Of a DNA stretch of 36,112 nucleotides, positions 7,915 through 16,161 are shown piece by piece. This DNA is from JAIPJA01 sp964390115 (GTDB taxonomy: Bacteria; Patescibacteriota; Patescibacteriia; Patescibacteriales; UBA12465): NCBI GenBank assembly GCA_964390115.1, contig CAYMGT010000004.1, positions 1-36,112 on the forward strand, written 5' to 3'. The first letter of the stretch is position 1; each line of letters opens with the position of its first letter. The notes under the pieces are model-generated. The model did not search any database. It saw only the letters and a list, made by a program, of their open reading frames with translations, and was not told where the DNA came from. The position numbers and the translations under genes were made by a program.

Positions 7915-8757
7915 TTATCTTCTACCTTTACTTCGACGTTTAATAATCATCTTATTACTCCTATTCTTCTTTTTTCTAGTTTTAACACCCAGGGCAGGTT
8001 TACCCCATTTAGTCTTAGGATGCTTTAAACCAATAGACTGATTACCTTCACCACCTCCATGAGGATGATCTACAGGATTCATAGCTGATCCTCTAACCGT
8101 TGGTCTAATACCTAATTTTCTTTTTCTACCAGCAGAACCTAATTTAATATGTCTTTTATCAGGATTACTTACAGCGCCGATAGTACATAGACAATCCTTA
8201 CTAATTAACCTAATCTCACCTGATGGTAATTTTAATTGAGCATACTTACCTTCAACACCCATTACCTTTAGATAATTTCCAGCTCCTCTGGCAATTTTAG
8301 CTCCTTTTCCGGGTTGCAATTCAACGCAATTAACAGCTACTCCAGCAGGAATATTTTTAGCTGGCATAGCATTACCAACTTTTATATCCACTTTTGTTAA
8401 ACTACTAGAGATAATTTGATCTACTTTAACTTCGGCTGGAGCGATTATATATCTTTTCTCACCATCAGCGTAAACTAATAGGGCTAAACGAGCTCCTCTA
8501 TTTGGATCATATTCAATCGCACTTACTTTAGCAGGAATATCATATTTATCTCTTTTAAAATCTACAATTCTAACATAACGTTTTACTCCACCACCACGAT
8601 GACGAACAGTAATTTTACCACTACTATTTCTACCACCTCTTTGTTTTTTTATAACCACTAAATTCTTTTCAGGTTTACTTTTAGTAATATCAGCAAAGTC
8701 ATCAAAAATAGCTTGTCTGCGACCTGGCGTGGTTGGTTTTACTTTCTTAATACCCAT
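7915..8757 (-). CDS. rplB: 50S ribosomal protein L2 (uL2)
   Basis: L2 is required for subunit association and peptidyl transfer. The 280-residue protein shows the OB-fold and SH3-like core and the near-universal PVDHPHGGGEG segment (around residues 228-238), whose histidine lies close to the catalytic centre. The N-terminus MGIKKVKPTTPGRRQ fits the family. It follows rplW by 12 bp. Confidence 0.97.
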   Translation of the reverse strand: MGIKKVKPTTPGRRQAIFDDFADITKSKPEKNLVVIKKQRGGRNSSGKITVRHRGGGVKRYVRIVDFKRDKYDIPAKVSAIEYDPNRGARLALLVYADGEKRYIIAPAEVKVDQIISSSLTKVDIKVGNAMPAKNIPAGVAVNCVELQPGKGAKIARGAGNYLKVMGVEGKYAQLKLPSGEIRLISKDCLCTIGAVSNPDKRHIKLGSAGRKRKLGIRPTVRGSAMNPVDHPHGGGEGNQSIGLKHPKTKWGKPALGVKTRKKKNRSNKMIIKRRSKGRR

Positions 8758-8769
8758 ATTTAAAAATTA

Positions 8770-9219
8770 TTATACACCTTCATAAATATTTAAACTCTTT
8801 CCCTCTGCTAAACTAACAATAGCCTTCTTCCAGTCCTTTCTTTTTCCTGTTTGTTTACCACGTCTGACTTTCTTACCTTGATTATTAATTATATTAACAC
8901 TTAGAGGTTTAATGTTATATACAGAGTATATTGCTTTCATGATTTCTATCTTATTAGCTTCCCTTGAAACAACAAAAACATATTGACCTTTAGAAGCTAA
9001 ATTAGCAGCTTTTTCAGTAACTAATGGTTTTATTAACACCTTATAAGCAGAGTTATTCTTACTACTTATTTTCTTGGTACTTATTTCTTTTTTCTTATTA
9101 TCTTTAGTTACCTTTTTTAAATTAGTTTTATCTGTATCAGAATATAAATCCTTCATGCTAGGCTCAGGCACTTTTTCAGTTTCTTTTTCATCTTTAGTTT
9201 TTTTATTAAACAAAGCCAT
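8770..9219 (-). CDS. rplW: 50S ribosomal protein L23 (uL23) with an N-terminal extension
   Basis: L23 is the main chaperone-docking protein at the tunnel exit. The core starts near residue 59 (YKVLIKPLVTEKAANLASKG) and includes KIEIMKAIYSVYNIKP and GKKVRRGKQTGKRKDWKKA. About 55 Lys/Glu/Asp/Ser residues precede the core, giving 149 residues against about 95 usually. The extension begins MALFNKKTKDEKE, with no in-frame methionine close to the core, so the extension is probably translated. Confidence 0.95.
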   Translation of the reverse strand: MALFNKKTKDEKETEKVPEPSMKDLYSDTDKTNLKKVTKDNKKKEISTKKISSKNNSAYKVLIKPLVTEKAANLASKGQYVFVVSREANKIEIMKAIYSVYNIKPLSVNIINNQGKKVRRGKQTGKRKDWKKAIVSLAEGKSLNIYEGV

Positions 9220-9221
9220 AT

Positions 9222-9878
9222 TTATTTATTATATCTTGTTTCTAAATTTTTAACTGCTTCTTCTGTAATAATTAAATTTCTATATTTAAGTAAATCTAAA
9301 ATATTAATATTATCTAAATTCAATAACTTTACACCACTTAAATTTCTGCTAGAATATTTTAACTTCTCTTCAGTTTTATCAGCAAGTATTAATAGACTTC
9401 TTCTCCGATCATTAATTTTAAAAATATTTTTTTCAAATGAAGCCACAACTGTTTCAATATCTTTAGTTTTAAATTCCAATACTTCCCATTTATCCAAAAC
9501 TGCTAAAAGTTGACTATTTAACTTATCACTTAAAGCCATAAGTATCGCTTTTCGCTTCATTTTTAAATTAATTTTTTGACTAAAATTTCTATCTTTTCTA
9601 GGACCAAAAGTTACACCTCCACCTATCCAAATAGGTGAACGATTTGACCCTGCTCTAGCTCTACCAGTTCCCTTCTGTTTCCAGGGCTTTTTTCCACCAC
9701 CTCTAACCTCTCCTCTGGTTTTAGTATGAGCTAAAACCTGTCTTTGGTTAGCCCTTTGAGAAACTACGGCTTGATGTAATAAATCAGCATTTATTTCTAC
9801 TGAAAAAGCTTTTTTAGATAAAGCTAATTCACCTACACTTTCTGCTTTTTTATTATATATTTTTACTTTAGTAGACAT
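9222..9878 (-). CDS. rplD: 50S ribosomal protein L4 (uL4)
   Basis: L4 contributes a loop to the tunnel constriction and in E. coli represses the S10 operon by attenuation. The signature GGGKKPWKQKGTGRARAGSNRSPIWIGGG is seen in pieces around residues 60-90; it is the tunnel loop. The 218-residue length is normal. Only 2 bp separate it from the rplW start, so the two are likely coupled. If L4 also autoregulates here, the leader before rplC is the obvious target (inference). Confidence 0.96.
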   Translation of the reverse strand: MSTKVKIYNKKAESVGELALSKKAFSVEINADLLHQAVVSQRANQRQVLAHTKTRGEVRGGGKKPWKQKGTGRARAGSNRSPIWIGGGVTFGPRKDRNFSQKINLKMKRKAILMALSDKLNSQLLAVLDKWEVLEFKTKDIETVVASFEKNIFKINDRRRSLLILADKTEEKLKYSSRNLSGVKLLNLDNINILDLLKYRNLIITEEAVKNLETRYNK

Positions 9879-9887
9879 AAATATTTA

Positions 9888-10685
9888 TTAACTCTGTTTT
9901 TTTTCATTAGAATTTTCTTCTTTAATCTTAGCCTCTTTCTTTACTTCATCCTTAACCTTAGACTCTTCTTTTGATTCTTCTTTAACTTCTACACTCTCCT
10001 TAACCGCTTCTTCCTTAACTGTTTTTTCTTCAACTTTTTTTTCTTCCTTCTTTTTTATAACTAATTCACCTTCTTTTGATTTTATCATCACTAAACTACT
10101 GTAATAACCAGCAATAGCACCTTTAATGTATAATATATTTTTTTCTTCATCAACCTCTATAATTTCTAAATTACTAACACTTACTCTATCGCAACCCATT
10201 CTACCCGGCATACGAACACCTTTGAAAACGTGCCCTGCACCCGCAGAACCAATAGAGCCAGGCATTCTTAACTGATCTTTATTACCGTGAGTAGCTTTCT
10301 GACCAGCAAAGCCATGTCTTTTAACCACACCTTGAAATCCCTTACCTTTAGATATTCCTGTAACGCAAACTTTATCACCCACAGAAAAAGTATTTAAAGA
10401 GACTTGAGAGCCTTCTTTAACATCTTCTCCTATTTCCTCTATTCTAAATTCTTTTTGATAACGAGGAAAAATATTTAATTTCTTAAATCTAACAAGTTGT
10501 GGTTTCTTAATATTTTTTTCTTTTCTTTTTCCCAAGCCTAAACAAACTGCGCTATAGCCATCTCTACTCTTACTTTTAATAGCACTAACTACACAGTTTT
10601 CAACCTTAACCGCTGTAACTGCTACAAGCTTATCATTTCTCCAAACTTGCGTCATATTTTGTTTTTCTCCTAATATGAATTTCAT
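9888..10685 (-). CDS. rplC: 50S ribosomal protein L3 (uL3) with a Lys/Glu tail
   Basis: L3 is an early-assembly protein reaching the peptidyl-transferase centre. It begins MKFILGEKQNMTQVW, and the conserved loop GFAGQKATHGNKDQLRMPGS with GRMGCDRV near residues 143-180 is diagnostic. After about residue 208 a repetitive Lys/Glu/Val tail of about 57 residues (variants of VKEESKEESKVKDEVKKE) is added, for 265 residues in total. The ATG at 10685 has no SD. A terminator-like hairpin ends about 12 nt upstream, inside a 193-bp structured leader that separates it from rpsJ. Confidence 0.96.
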   Translation of the reverse strand: MKFILGEKQNMTQVWRNDKLVAVTAVKVENCVVSAIKSKSRDGYSAVCLGLGKRKEKNIKKPQLVRFKKLNIFPRYQKEFRIEEIGEDVKEGSQVSLNTFSVGDKVCVTGISKGKGFQGVVKRHGFAGQKATHGNKDQLRMPGSIGSAGAGHVFKGVRMPGRMGCDRVSVSNLEIIEVDEEKNILYIKGAIAGYYSSLVMIKSKEGELVIKKKEEKKVEEKTVKEEAVKESVEVKEESKEESKVKDEVKKEAKIKEENSNEKKQS

Positions 10686-10697
10686 AACTGTTTAAAT

Positions 10698-10723
10698 AAA
10701 AAACTGGCTTTTCAATAAACCAG
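10698..10723 (-). terminator. Attenuator-like hairpin before rplC
   Basis: Read on the minus strand, CTGGTTT and AAAGCCAG pair over 7 bp with one bulged G and a 5-nt loop, followed directly by six T residues (10703-10698). It lies just upstream of the rplC ATG and inside a ribosomal-protein operon, so a conditional terminator is more likely than a final one. It directly follows the branched RNA element at 10724-10767. Confidence 0.55.
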
Positions 10724-10767
10724 CGAACAACCTAAATTACTAGGTGCTTATATAAGCTATTTGTTCG
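10724..10767 (-). ncRNA. Three-way-junction leader RNA between rpsJ and rplC
   Basis: On the minus strand a closing stem CGAACAA/TTGTTCG (10767-10761 with 10730-10724, 7 bp, perfect) encloses two hairpins: the self-complementary GCTTATATAAGC (757-746) and CCTA-GTAATT-TAGG (744-731). Two perfect hairpins nested in a perfect stem are unlikely to be chance. The element leads into the terminator-like hairpin before rplC. I do not recognise it as a named riboswitch or ribosomal-protein leader. The ligand might be a ribosomal protein of this operon such as L3 or L4, but this is inference. Confidence 0.5.
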
Positions 10768-10787
10768 AATTGTTTGTTTATTGATTT

Positions 10788-10860
10788 ACCTCCAGTAATA
10801 CTAAATTTTATTTAAGAACTTTCTTGAATTAAGAGTTTCTTAGACAATCATTAGTATTTT
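10788..10860 (-). promoter_or_regulatory. Upstream half of the rpsJ-rplC leader, with an isolated GGAGGT
   Basis: This part of the 193-bp gap holds an exact GGAGGT (10793-10788), though nearly every gene here lacks an SD. No ATG, GTG or TTG follows at a usable spacing. The flanking arms ACTAA and TTAGT, with AAGAA and TTCTT inside, can form another long hairpin at about 10801-10855. The GGAGGT may be part of an RNA fold or a ribosome standby site; its role is unknown. Confidence 0.3.
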
Positions 10861-10878
10861 ATTTTATATAATTTTATT

Positions 10879-11253
10879 TTACTGCATTTTTATTTCCACG
10901 TCAACCCCTGCAGGAAGATTTAAACTACTTAAGCCCTCAATGGTTTTTTGACTTGGTTCTATAATGTCAATTAAACGTTTGTGTACTCTCATTTCATACT
11001 GATCTCTAGCGTCTTTATGCACAAAAGTTGAGCGATTTACAGTATACTTTCTTTTTTCTACCGGTAAAGGAATGGGACCAAAAATTTTTTCATCATTTCT
11101 AGAAGCAACCTCCATGATAGTCTTTGTAGATTGGTCAATAATTTTATGATCAAAGGCTTTAATCTTTATTCTCATTCTAACCTTAAAATCTTTACTATCA
11201 ACTTTTTCATTATTGGCCTTTTTTTCTTCGGCCTGTACTTTTTTTTCTGCCAT
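10879..11253 (-). CDS. rpsJ: 30S ribosomal protein S10 (uS10)
   Basis: S10 is a 30S head protein and, as NusE, also takes part in transcription antitermination. The core starts near residue 24 (KVRMRIKIKAFDHKIIDQS) and includes GPIPLPVEKRKYTVNRS and the end LPAGVDVEIK. About 22 Lys/Glu-rich residues precede it, giving 124 residues. It is the first gene of the S10 block, just after the tuf terminator, and no clear promoter was found in the 70-bp gap. It may be fed by read-through from tuf. Confidence 0.96.
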   Translation of the reverse strand: MAEKKVQAEEKKANNEKVDSKDFKVRMRIKIKAFDHKIIDQSTKTIMEVASRNDEKIFGPIPLPVEKRKYTVNRSTFVHKDARDQYEMRVHKRLIDIIEPSQKTIEGLSSLNLPAGVDVEIKMQ

Positions 11254-11288
11254 AGCAATAACTTATTAATTTATTAAATAGGCACTAT

Positions 11289-11311
11289 AAAACCCCGAAT
11301 AAAATTCGGGG
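11289..11311 (-). terminator. Intrinsic terminator after tuf
   Basis: The 8-bp arms CCCCGAAT and ATTCGGGG (11293-11300 and 11304-11311) with a 3-nt loop are followed on the minus strand by TTTTAT. The T-run is short, so partial read-through into rpsJ is possible, which would link the str and S10 operons. Confidence 0.7.
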
Positions 11312-11321
11312 CTTAAAGTAT

Positions 11322-12509
11322 CTATTTGATTATTTTAGTAACCACACCAGCTCCAACAGTTCTTCCACCTTCACGAATAGCAAATCTCTGTTTTTCTTCA
11401 AGAGCAATAGGAGAAATTAATTTAACTATTAAATTAACAGTATCTCCAGGCATAACCATTTCAGTTCCTTCAGGTAAAGTTATTTCACCTGTAACATCAG
11501 TAGTTCTGATATAGAATTGAGGTTTATAGCCTTTAAAGAATGGTTTATGACGTCCGCCTTCATCTTTACTTAAAATATATACCTCAACTTCAAATTCAGT
11601 ATGAGGAGTTAAAGTTCCTGGTTTTATGAGAACTTGTCCCCTCTCTACTTCATCTTTTTTAGTTCCACGAAGTAAAATACCAGCATTATCTCCAGCCCGA
11701 CCCTCATCTAATAGTTTGTTAAACATCTCTACTCCCGTTACAGTAGTTTTCTTAGTATCCATAAGACCAACTATTTCTACTTCTTCACCAACCTTAATAA
11801 CACCTCTTTCAATACGTCCTGTTACAACTGTACCTCTACCTTCAATTGAAAAAATATCTTCAATTGGTAATAAGAAAGGTTGATCAACTGGTCTCTCTGG
11901 TGTAGGAATATATTCATCCAAAGTTTTAAGAAGATCTAAAACATTTTTAGCTTCATCACCAGTTGGATTTTCTAATGATTTTAAAGCACTACCTCTAATA
12001 ATTGGAGTTTCATCACCTGGAAATTCATATTTCTTAAGCAAGTCACGTACCTCTTCCTCAACTAAATCAATAAGTTCTTTATCTTCAACCATATCACACT
12101 TATTCAAGAAAACTACAATTTTAGGAACGCCAACTTGACGAGCTAAAAGTATATGCTCTCTAGTCTGTGGCATAGGTCCGTCAGTAGCTGAAACCACTAA
12201 GATAGCCCCGTCCATTTGAGCTGCACCTGTAATCATATTTTTTACATAATCAGCGTGACCTGGACAATCAACGTGAGCATAGTGTCTATTCTCTGATTCG
12301 TATTCAACGTGAGCAGTGGCAATAGTAATACCACGAGCTTTCTCTTCAGGAGCAGCATCAATTTGATCAACATCCTTGTTAGAAGCGCTTAAGCCATTGG
12401 CAGCTAAAACTTTTAACATAGCTGCAGTTAAAGTTGTTTTACCATGATCAACGTGGCCAATAGTACCTACGTTAACGTGTGGTTTGTTTCGTTCAAATTT
12501 TTCAGACAT
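11322..12509 (-). CDS. tuf: Elongation factor Tu
   Basis: EF-Tu is the GTPase that delivers aminoacyl-tRNA to the ribosomal A site. I choose the ATG at 12509 (MSEKFERNKPHVNVGTIGHV), giving 395 residues; the frame is open 18 codons further upstream, but that part overlaps the structured leader. The G1 loop GHVDHGKT (residues 18-25), DCPGHADY (G3) and NKCD (G4) are intact, followed by the two beta-barrel domains. It ends the str operon and has its own hairpin terminator. Confidence 0.97.
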   Translation of the reverse strand: MSEKFERNKPHVNVGTIGHVDHGKTTLTAAMLKVLAANGLSASNKDVDQIDAAPEEKARGITIATAHVEYESENRHYAHVDCPGHADYVKNMITGAAQMDGAILVVSATDGPMPQTREHILLARQVGVPKIVVFLNKCDMVEDKELIDLVEEEVRDLLKKYEFPGDETPIIRGSALKSLENPTGDEAKNVLDLLKTLDEYIPTPERPVDQPFLLPIEDIFSIEGRGTVVTGRIERGVIKVGEEVEIVGLMDTKKTTVTGVEMFNKLLDEGRAGDNAGILLRGTKKDEVERGQVLIKPGTLTPHTEFEVEVYILSKDEGGRHKPFFKGYKPQFYIRTTDVTGEITLPEGTEMVMPGDTVNLIVKLISPIALEEKQRFAIREGGRTVGAGVVTKIIK

Positions 12510-12522
12510 GTTTGTATGTTTA

Positions 12523-12570
12523 CGACCCTCAATAGAGGTTACCTGTCCAGCTATATGGGACAACCAGTCG
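12523..12570 (-). promoter_or_regulatory. Branched leader structure upstream of tuf
   Basis: On the minus strand CGAC (12570-12567) pairs with GTCG (526-523) and encloses GTCC/GGAC (561-558 with 548-545) and CCTC/GAGG (538-535 with 530-527). A competing pairing GGTT/AACC would share the CC of the second inner hairpin, so two folds are mutually exclusive. It ends 13 nt before the tuf ATG. It could be an operator for translational feedback; no known motif is recognised. Confidence 0.35.
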
Positions 12571-12611
12571 CGTAGATTATTAAATTTATAAATTAATTTA
12601 TTTGTAATTAT

Positions 12612-13028
12612 TTAATTTGTATCACTAGCTGACTTCTTTATTTGATTAGGAATTCTCCACTTACTCTTATTTTTCTCTAAAACATTAGATATTGGTACCG
12701 GACCATTTTTATAATCTTTATCTGAATAAACTGGTCTGGAAATATTATCACTAGAAAAGTTAGAAAAATCTTCCTCAGAGACATCTTCATCTTCTATATT
12801 AGCTTCAGTATTTTCAGACTTCATTTTATCAACTTGCTCAGGGCTTGTCAACACCTCATTTTCTGGGCTTTTTTCACTTTCTGAAACCACATTAGATTCT
12901 GTGATAAACTTTTCATAATCTGTTAATGAAATTGCCACCCAAGAATTATCTGGTTCTTCTGGATTATAGACAAGTAATCTATCTCCTGCTTGCTGACTTA
13001 ATTTTAGAATTTTTAATAAATGATTCAT
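12612..13028 (-). CDS. Uncharacterised acidic protein in the str operon
   Basis: I do not recognise this 138-residue protein. The first 45 residues look folded (MNHLLKILKLSQQAGDRLLV, then NSWVAISLTDYEKFI). Residues 46-100 are rich in Glu, Asp, Ser and Asn and look disordered. The C-terminus is short and basic (NKSKWRIPNQIKKS). There is no signal peptide or membrane segment, so it is probably cytoplasmic. It starts 18 bp after fusA and lies 102 bp before tuf, so it is cotranscribed with two GTPase elongation factors. A role in translation is inference from context only. Confidence 0.75.
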   Translation of the reverse strand: MNHLLKILKLSQQAGDRLLVYNPEEPDNSWVAISLTDYEKFITESNVVSESEKSPENEVLTSPEQVDKMKSENTEANIEDEDVSEEDFSNFSSDNISRPVYSDKDYKNGPVPISNVLEKNKSKWRIPNQIKKSASDTN

Positions 13029-13046
13029 AGTATCAAGAATATTTAT

Positions 13047-15122
13047 TTAAGCATTTTTTTCTTGAATCTTTTCTAATATATTTCTAGGCACTTCTGAATA
13101 ATGTAAAAACTCCATAGTATAATTAGCTCTACCTTGACTCATAGAACGCAAATCCGTGGCATAGCCAAACATCTCTGACAATGGTACTTTCGCATCAACA
13201 ACTTTAATATTAGCTCTATCTGTCATATCTCCAATTTGACCACGACGAGCATTTAAGTCTCCAATAATATTTCCCATGTAGTCCTCAGGTGTGGTAACTT
13301 CTACTTTCATAACTGGCTCCAAAAGAACTGGTTTAGCTTTTTTACAAGCATCTTTAAAAGCAAAGATAGCTGCCATTTTAAAAGCTAACTCAGAAGAGTC
13401 AACTTCATGGTAAGATCCATCAAATACAGCTACTTTTACATCTACCATTGGATAACTAGCTAAAATACCATTATTCATAGCATCTTTTACACCTTTTTCA
13501 ATAGCAGGAATATACTCTCTTGGAATTGAACCACCTTTTACTTCGTCTAAAAATTCAAAACCTTTACCCTCTTCATTTGGTTCAACGCGTAAATAACAAT
13601 GACCATATTGACCCTTACCGCCTGACTGCTTAGCATATTTATACTCGGCTTGAGCTATTTCTCTAATTGTTTCTCTATATGATACTTGTGGTTGACCAAT
13701 ATTAGCCTCTACATTGAACTCTCTTTTCATACGATCGATAATAACATCTAAATGAAGTTCTCCCATTCCAGAGATTAAAGTTTGATTAGTTTCTTCATCT
13801 GTCTCTATTCTAAAAGTAGGATCTTCCTCGGCTAATTTTTGTAAAGCTACACCCATTTTTTCTTGATCAGCTTTAGTCTTGGGTTCTACAGCAATCTTAA
13901 TAACAGGCTCTGGAAAAGTAATTGACTCTAAAAGTAAAGGTGAATCTTCAGCACTTAAAGTATTGCCTGTAGTAGTATCTTTTAAACCAACTACCGCAGC
14001 AATATCTCCGGCATAAAGCTCTTTAATTTCTTCACGACTATTGGCATGCATTCTAACTAAACGACCAACTCTTTCTTTATTACCTGTAGAAGAATTTAAA
14101 ATGTAGCTACCTGCATTTAAAACTCCACGATAAACTCGGACAAAACATAATTTACCCACAAAAGGGTCAGTGGCAACCTTAAATGCTAAAGCAGTAAAAG
14201 ATTCATTATCATTAGCTTTAATTAATATTTCTTTAGTTTCATCATTAGCATCATGAGCTATAATATCTGGCACCTCTAGTGGCGACGGTAGATAATCTAT
14301 AACAGCATCTAAAACAGGTTGTACACCAATATTTTGTAGTGCTGTACCACAGAAAACAGGATAAATTTCATTATTTATAACACCTTTTTTAGCAGCTTTC
14401 TTTAATTCTTCCTCACTTATTTCTTCTCCACTTAAATATTTTTCAGTAATAGCTTCATCGCATTCAGCAATCTTTTCAATCATCTCTGACCTATACTTCT
14501 CTACTTCAGCTTTCATATTTTCAGGAATTTCTATTTCCTCCTTAACTTCACCAAAACTACCACTAAACTTAAAAGCTTTTTTACTAACTAAGTCAATAAT
14601 TCCAGAAAAACTGTCTTCTGCTCCAATAGCTAATTGAAAAGCAACAGCTCTAGGATTTAATCTATCTTTAATAGAATCAAGACTCATAGCAAAATCTGCT
14701 CCCATTTTATCCATTTTATTAATAAAACAAAGTCTTGGCACATGATATTTATCAGCTTGTCGCCAAACTGTCTCAGATTGAGGTTCTACTCCAGCTGAAC
14801 CATCAAAAACAGCCACAGCTCCATCTAAAACTCTAAGTGATCTTTCTACTTCTACAGTAAAATCAACATGCCCAGGAGTATCAATAATATTAACCTTATT
14901 ATTCTGCCAAAAACAGGTTGTAGCAGCGGATGTAATAGTAATACCCCTTTCTTTTTCTTGTTCCATCCAGTCCATATCAGCTTCTCCACTATGGGTTTCA
15001 CCAATTTTATGTTTTTTACCTGTATAAAAAAGCACTCTTTCAGTAAAAGTGGTTTTTCCAGCATCAATGTGAGCCATAATACCGATATTTCTGATTTTAT
15101 CTAGGGAATAGTCTCGAGGCAT
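13047..15122 (-). CDS. fusA: Elongation factor G
   Basis: EF-G is the translocase GTPase and also splits ribosomes with RRF. The 691-residue protein has the full five-domain length. G1 is AHIDAGKTT (residues 17-25), G3 IDTPGHVDFT and G4 NKMDKMG. Domain IV carries GGSIPREYIPAIEKG, and domain V has VTTPEDYMGNIIGDLNARRG. It follows rpsG in the str operon. There is no SD before the ATG. Confidence 0.97.
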   Translation of the reverse strand: MPRDYSLDKIRNIGIMAHIDAGKTTFTERVLFYTGKKHKIGETHSGEADMDWMEQEKERGITITSAATTCFWQNNKVNIIDTPGHVDFTVEVERSLRVLDGAVAVFDGSAGVEPQSETVWRQADKYHVPRLCFINKMDKMGADFAMSLDSIKDRLNPRAVAFQLAIGAEDSFSGIIDLVSKKAFKFSGSFGEVKEEIEIPENMKAEVEKYRSEMIEKIAECDEAITEKYLSGEEISEEELKKAAKKGVINNEIYPVFCGTALQNIGVQPVLDAVIDYLPSPLEVPDIIAHDANDETKEILIKANDNESFTALAFKVATDPFVGKLCFVRVYRGVLNAGSYILNSSTGNKERVGRLVRMHANSREEIKELYAGDIAAVVGLKDTTTGNTLSAEDSPLLLESITFPEPVIKIAVEPKTKADQEKMGVALQKLAEEDPTFRIETDEETNQTLISGMGELHLDVIIDRMKREFNVEANIGQPQVSYRETIREIAQAEYKYAKQSGGKGQYGHCYLRVEPNEEGKGFEFLDEVKGGSIPREYIPAIEKGVKDAMNNGILASYPMVDVKVAVFDGSYHEVDSSELAFKMAAIFAFKDACKKAKPVLLEPVMKVEVTTPEDYMGNIIGDLNARRGQIGDMTDRANIKVVDAKVPLSEMFGYATDLRSMSQGRANYTMEFLHYSEVPRNILEKIQEKNA

Positions 15123-15167
15123 AATATTAATTAAATTTATTTATATATTAATTTTACAAAAATTATT

Positions 15168-15635
15168 TTAGCGTGAAAAATGAGCAAAAGCCTTATTTGA
15201 CTCAGCCATTTTATGCACATTTTCTCTCTTTTTAACAGCGTTTCCTTCTCCATTAGAAGCATCTAATATTTCAATAGCTAACCTCTCGTCCATATCTTTA
15301 CCCTTTTTAGATTTAGCAGCTTCAATTAACCACTTACAACCTAAGTAATAACGTCTTTCACCTCTAACTTGATAAGGCACTTGATAATTTGCCCCACCTA
15401 CACGACGACCTCTAACTTCAACTAAAGGTGAAGCCTTTTTAATCGCTTTATTAAAAATATGTCGGGGGTCTTGTTTGGTTTTGTTTTTAATAATTTCAAA
15501 AGCACCGTAGACAATACTTTCTGCTACAGTTTTTTTACCATCTTTCATGATGTAGTTTATAAGCTTAGAGATAGTTTCATCACTATATTTTAAATCAGCT
15601 GGTATATCTCTTTTTGGAGCTTTTTTTCCTCTCAT
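15168..15635 (-). CDS. rpsG: 30S ribosomal protein S7 (uS7)
   Basis: S7 is the primary binder of the 16S 3' major domain and represses the str operon in E. coli. The 155-residue product includes the conserved VEVRGRRVGGANYQVPYQV-type segment near residues 72-90 and the C-terminal NGEGNAVKKRENVHKMAESN. It is 11 bp downstream of rpsL with no SD. Confidence 0.97.
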   Translation of the reverse strand: MRGKKAPKRDIPADLKYSDETISKLINYIMKDGKKTVAESIVYGAFEIIKNKTKQDPRHIFNKAIKKASPLVEVRGRRVGGANYQVPYQVRGERRYYLGCKWLIEAAKSKKGKDMDERLAIEILDASNGEGNAVKKRENVHKMAESNKAFAHFSR

Positions 15636-15646
15636 AATTTAAAAAA

Positions 15647-16066
15647 TTAATTTTTAGCTTTCTTAGTACCATAACTACTACGACTCTTTTTTCTATCAGC
15701 CACACCTTGAGAGTCATATACACCTCTAACTATTTTATATCTCACACCTGCCAAATCTTTAGTACGACCACCTTTAATCAGTACTACTGAATGTTCTTGT
15801 AGATTATGTCCCATACCAGGAATATAAGCAGTAACCTCCATACCATTAGATAATCTCACTCTAGCGATTTTTCTCAGAGCTGAGTTAGGTTTTTTTGGAG
15901 TCATAGTGGTTACCTTTAAACAAACCCCCTGCTTAAAAGGAGCTCCTTTTTTAGTAACTTTTCGACGACGATGTAAACTGTCCACATTGGTATGTAGGGC
16001 TAAAGTTTTCTTACGTTTAGAATTACTTTTTCTTCCCTTACGAACTAATTGATTTATAGTTGGCAT
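15647..16066 (-). CDS. rpsL: 30S ribosomal protein S12 (uS12)
   Basis: S12 is at the decoding centre and governs fidelity. It begins MPTINQLVRKGRKSNSKRKK, and MTPKKPNSALRKIARVRLS carries the Lys of the PKKPNSA motif associated with streptomycin sensitivity. The second loop GVRYKIVRGVYDSQGV is also standard. At 139 residues it is slightly long, with a basic tail. It is the first gene of the str operon, preceded by a hairpin leader and a likely promoter. Confidence 0.97.
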   Translation of the reverse strand: MPTINQLVRKGRKSNSKRKKTLALHTNVDSLHRRRKVTKKGAPFKQGVCLKVTTMTPKKPNSALRKIARVRLSNGMEVTAYIPGMGHNLQEHSVVLIKGGRTKDLAGVRYKIVRGVYDSQGVADRKKSRSSYGTKKAKN

Positions 16067-16126
16067 AATAATTATTATCTAAAATTTATATCAATTATAA
16101 TTTTAATTGTTTTTTATAATTAAATA

Positions 16127-16143
16127 ATCCCGTTTATCGGGAT
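16127..16143 (-). promoter_or_regulatory. Hairpin in the rpsL leader
   Basis: ATCCCG (16127-16132) and CGGGAT (16138-16143) form a perfect 6-bp stem with a 5-nt loop, about 60 nt before the rpsL ATG. No U-tract follows on the minus strand, so it is not a terminator. It is GC-rich in an otherwise A/T leader and may be a binding site for a ribosomal protein or may stabilise the mRNA. Confidence 0.4.
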
Positions 16144-16161
16144 AAAATATTTATAACCTTA

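Noticed and set aside
10755..10775. TTCGAAC resembling a tRNA T-loop
   Set aside because: No acceptor, D or anticodon arms can be formed around it; it is part of the three-way-junction leader.
10740..10793. Short leader peptide after GGAGGT upstream of rplC
   Set aside because: Only non-standard codons (ATA or ATC) follow at the right spacing; there is no ATG, GTG or TTG.
12510..12563. Upstream extension of tuf
   Set aside because: EF-Tu proteins start near MSEKFERNKPH; the extra 18 codons coincide with a structured leader.
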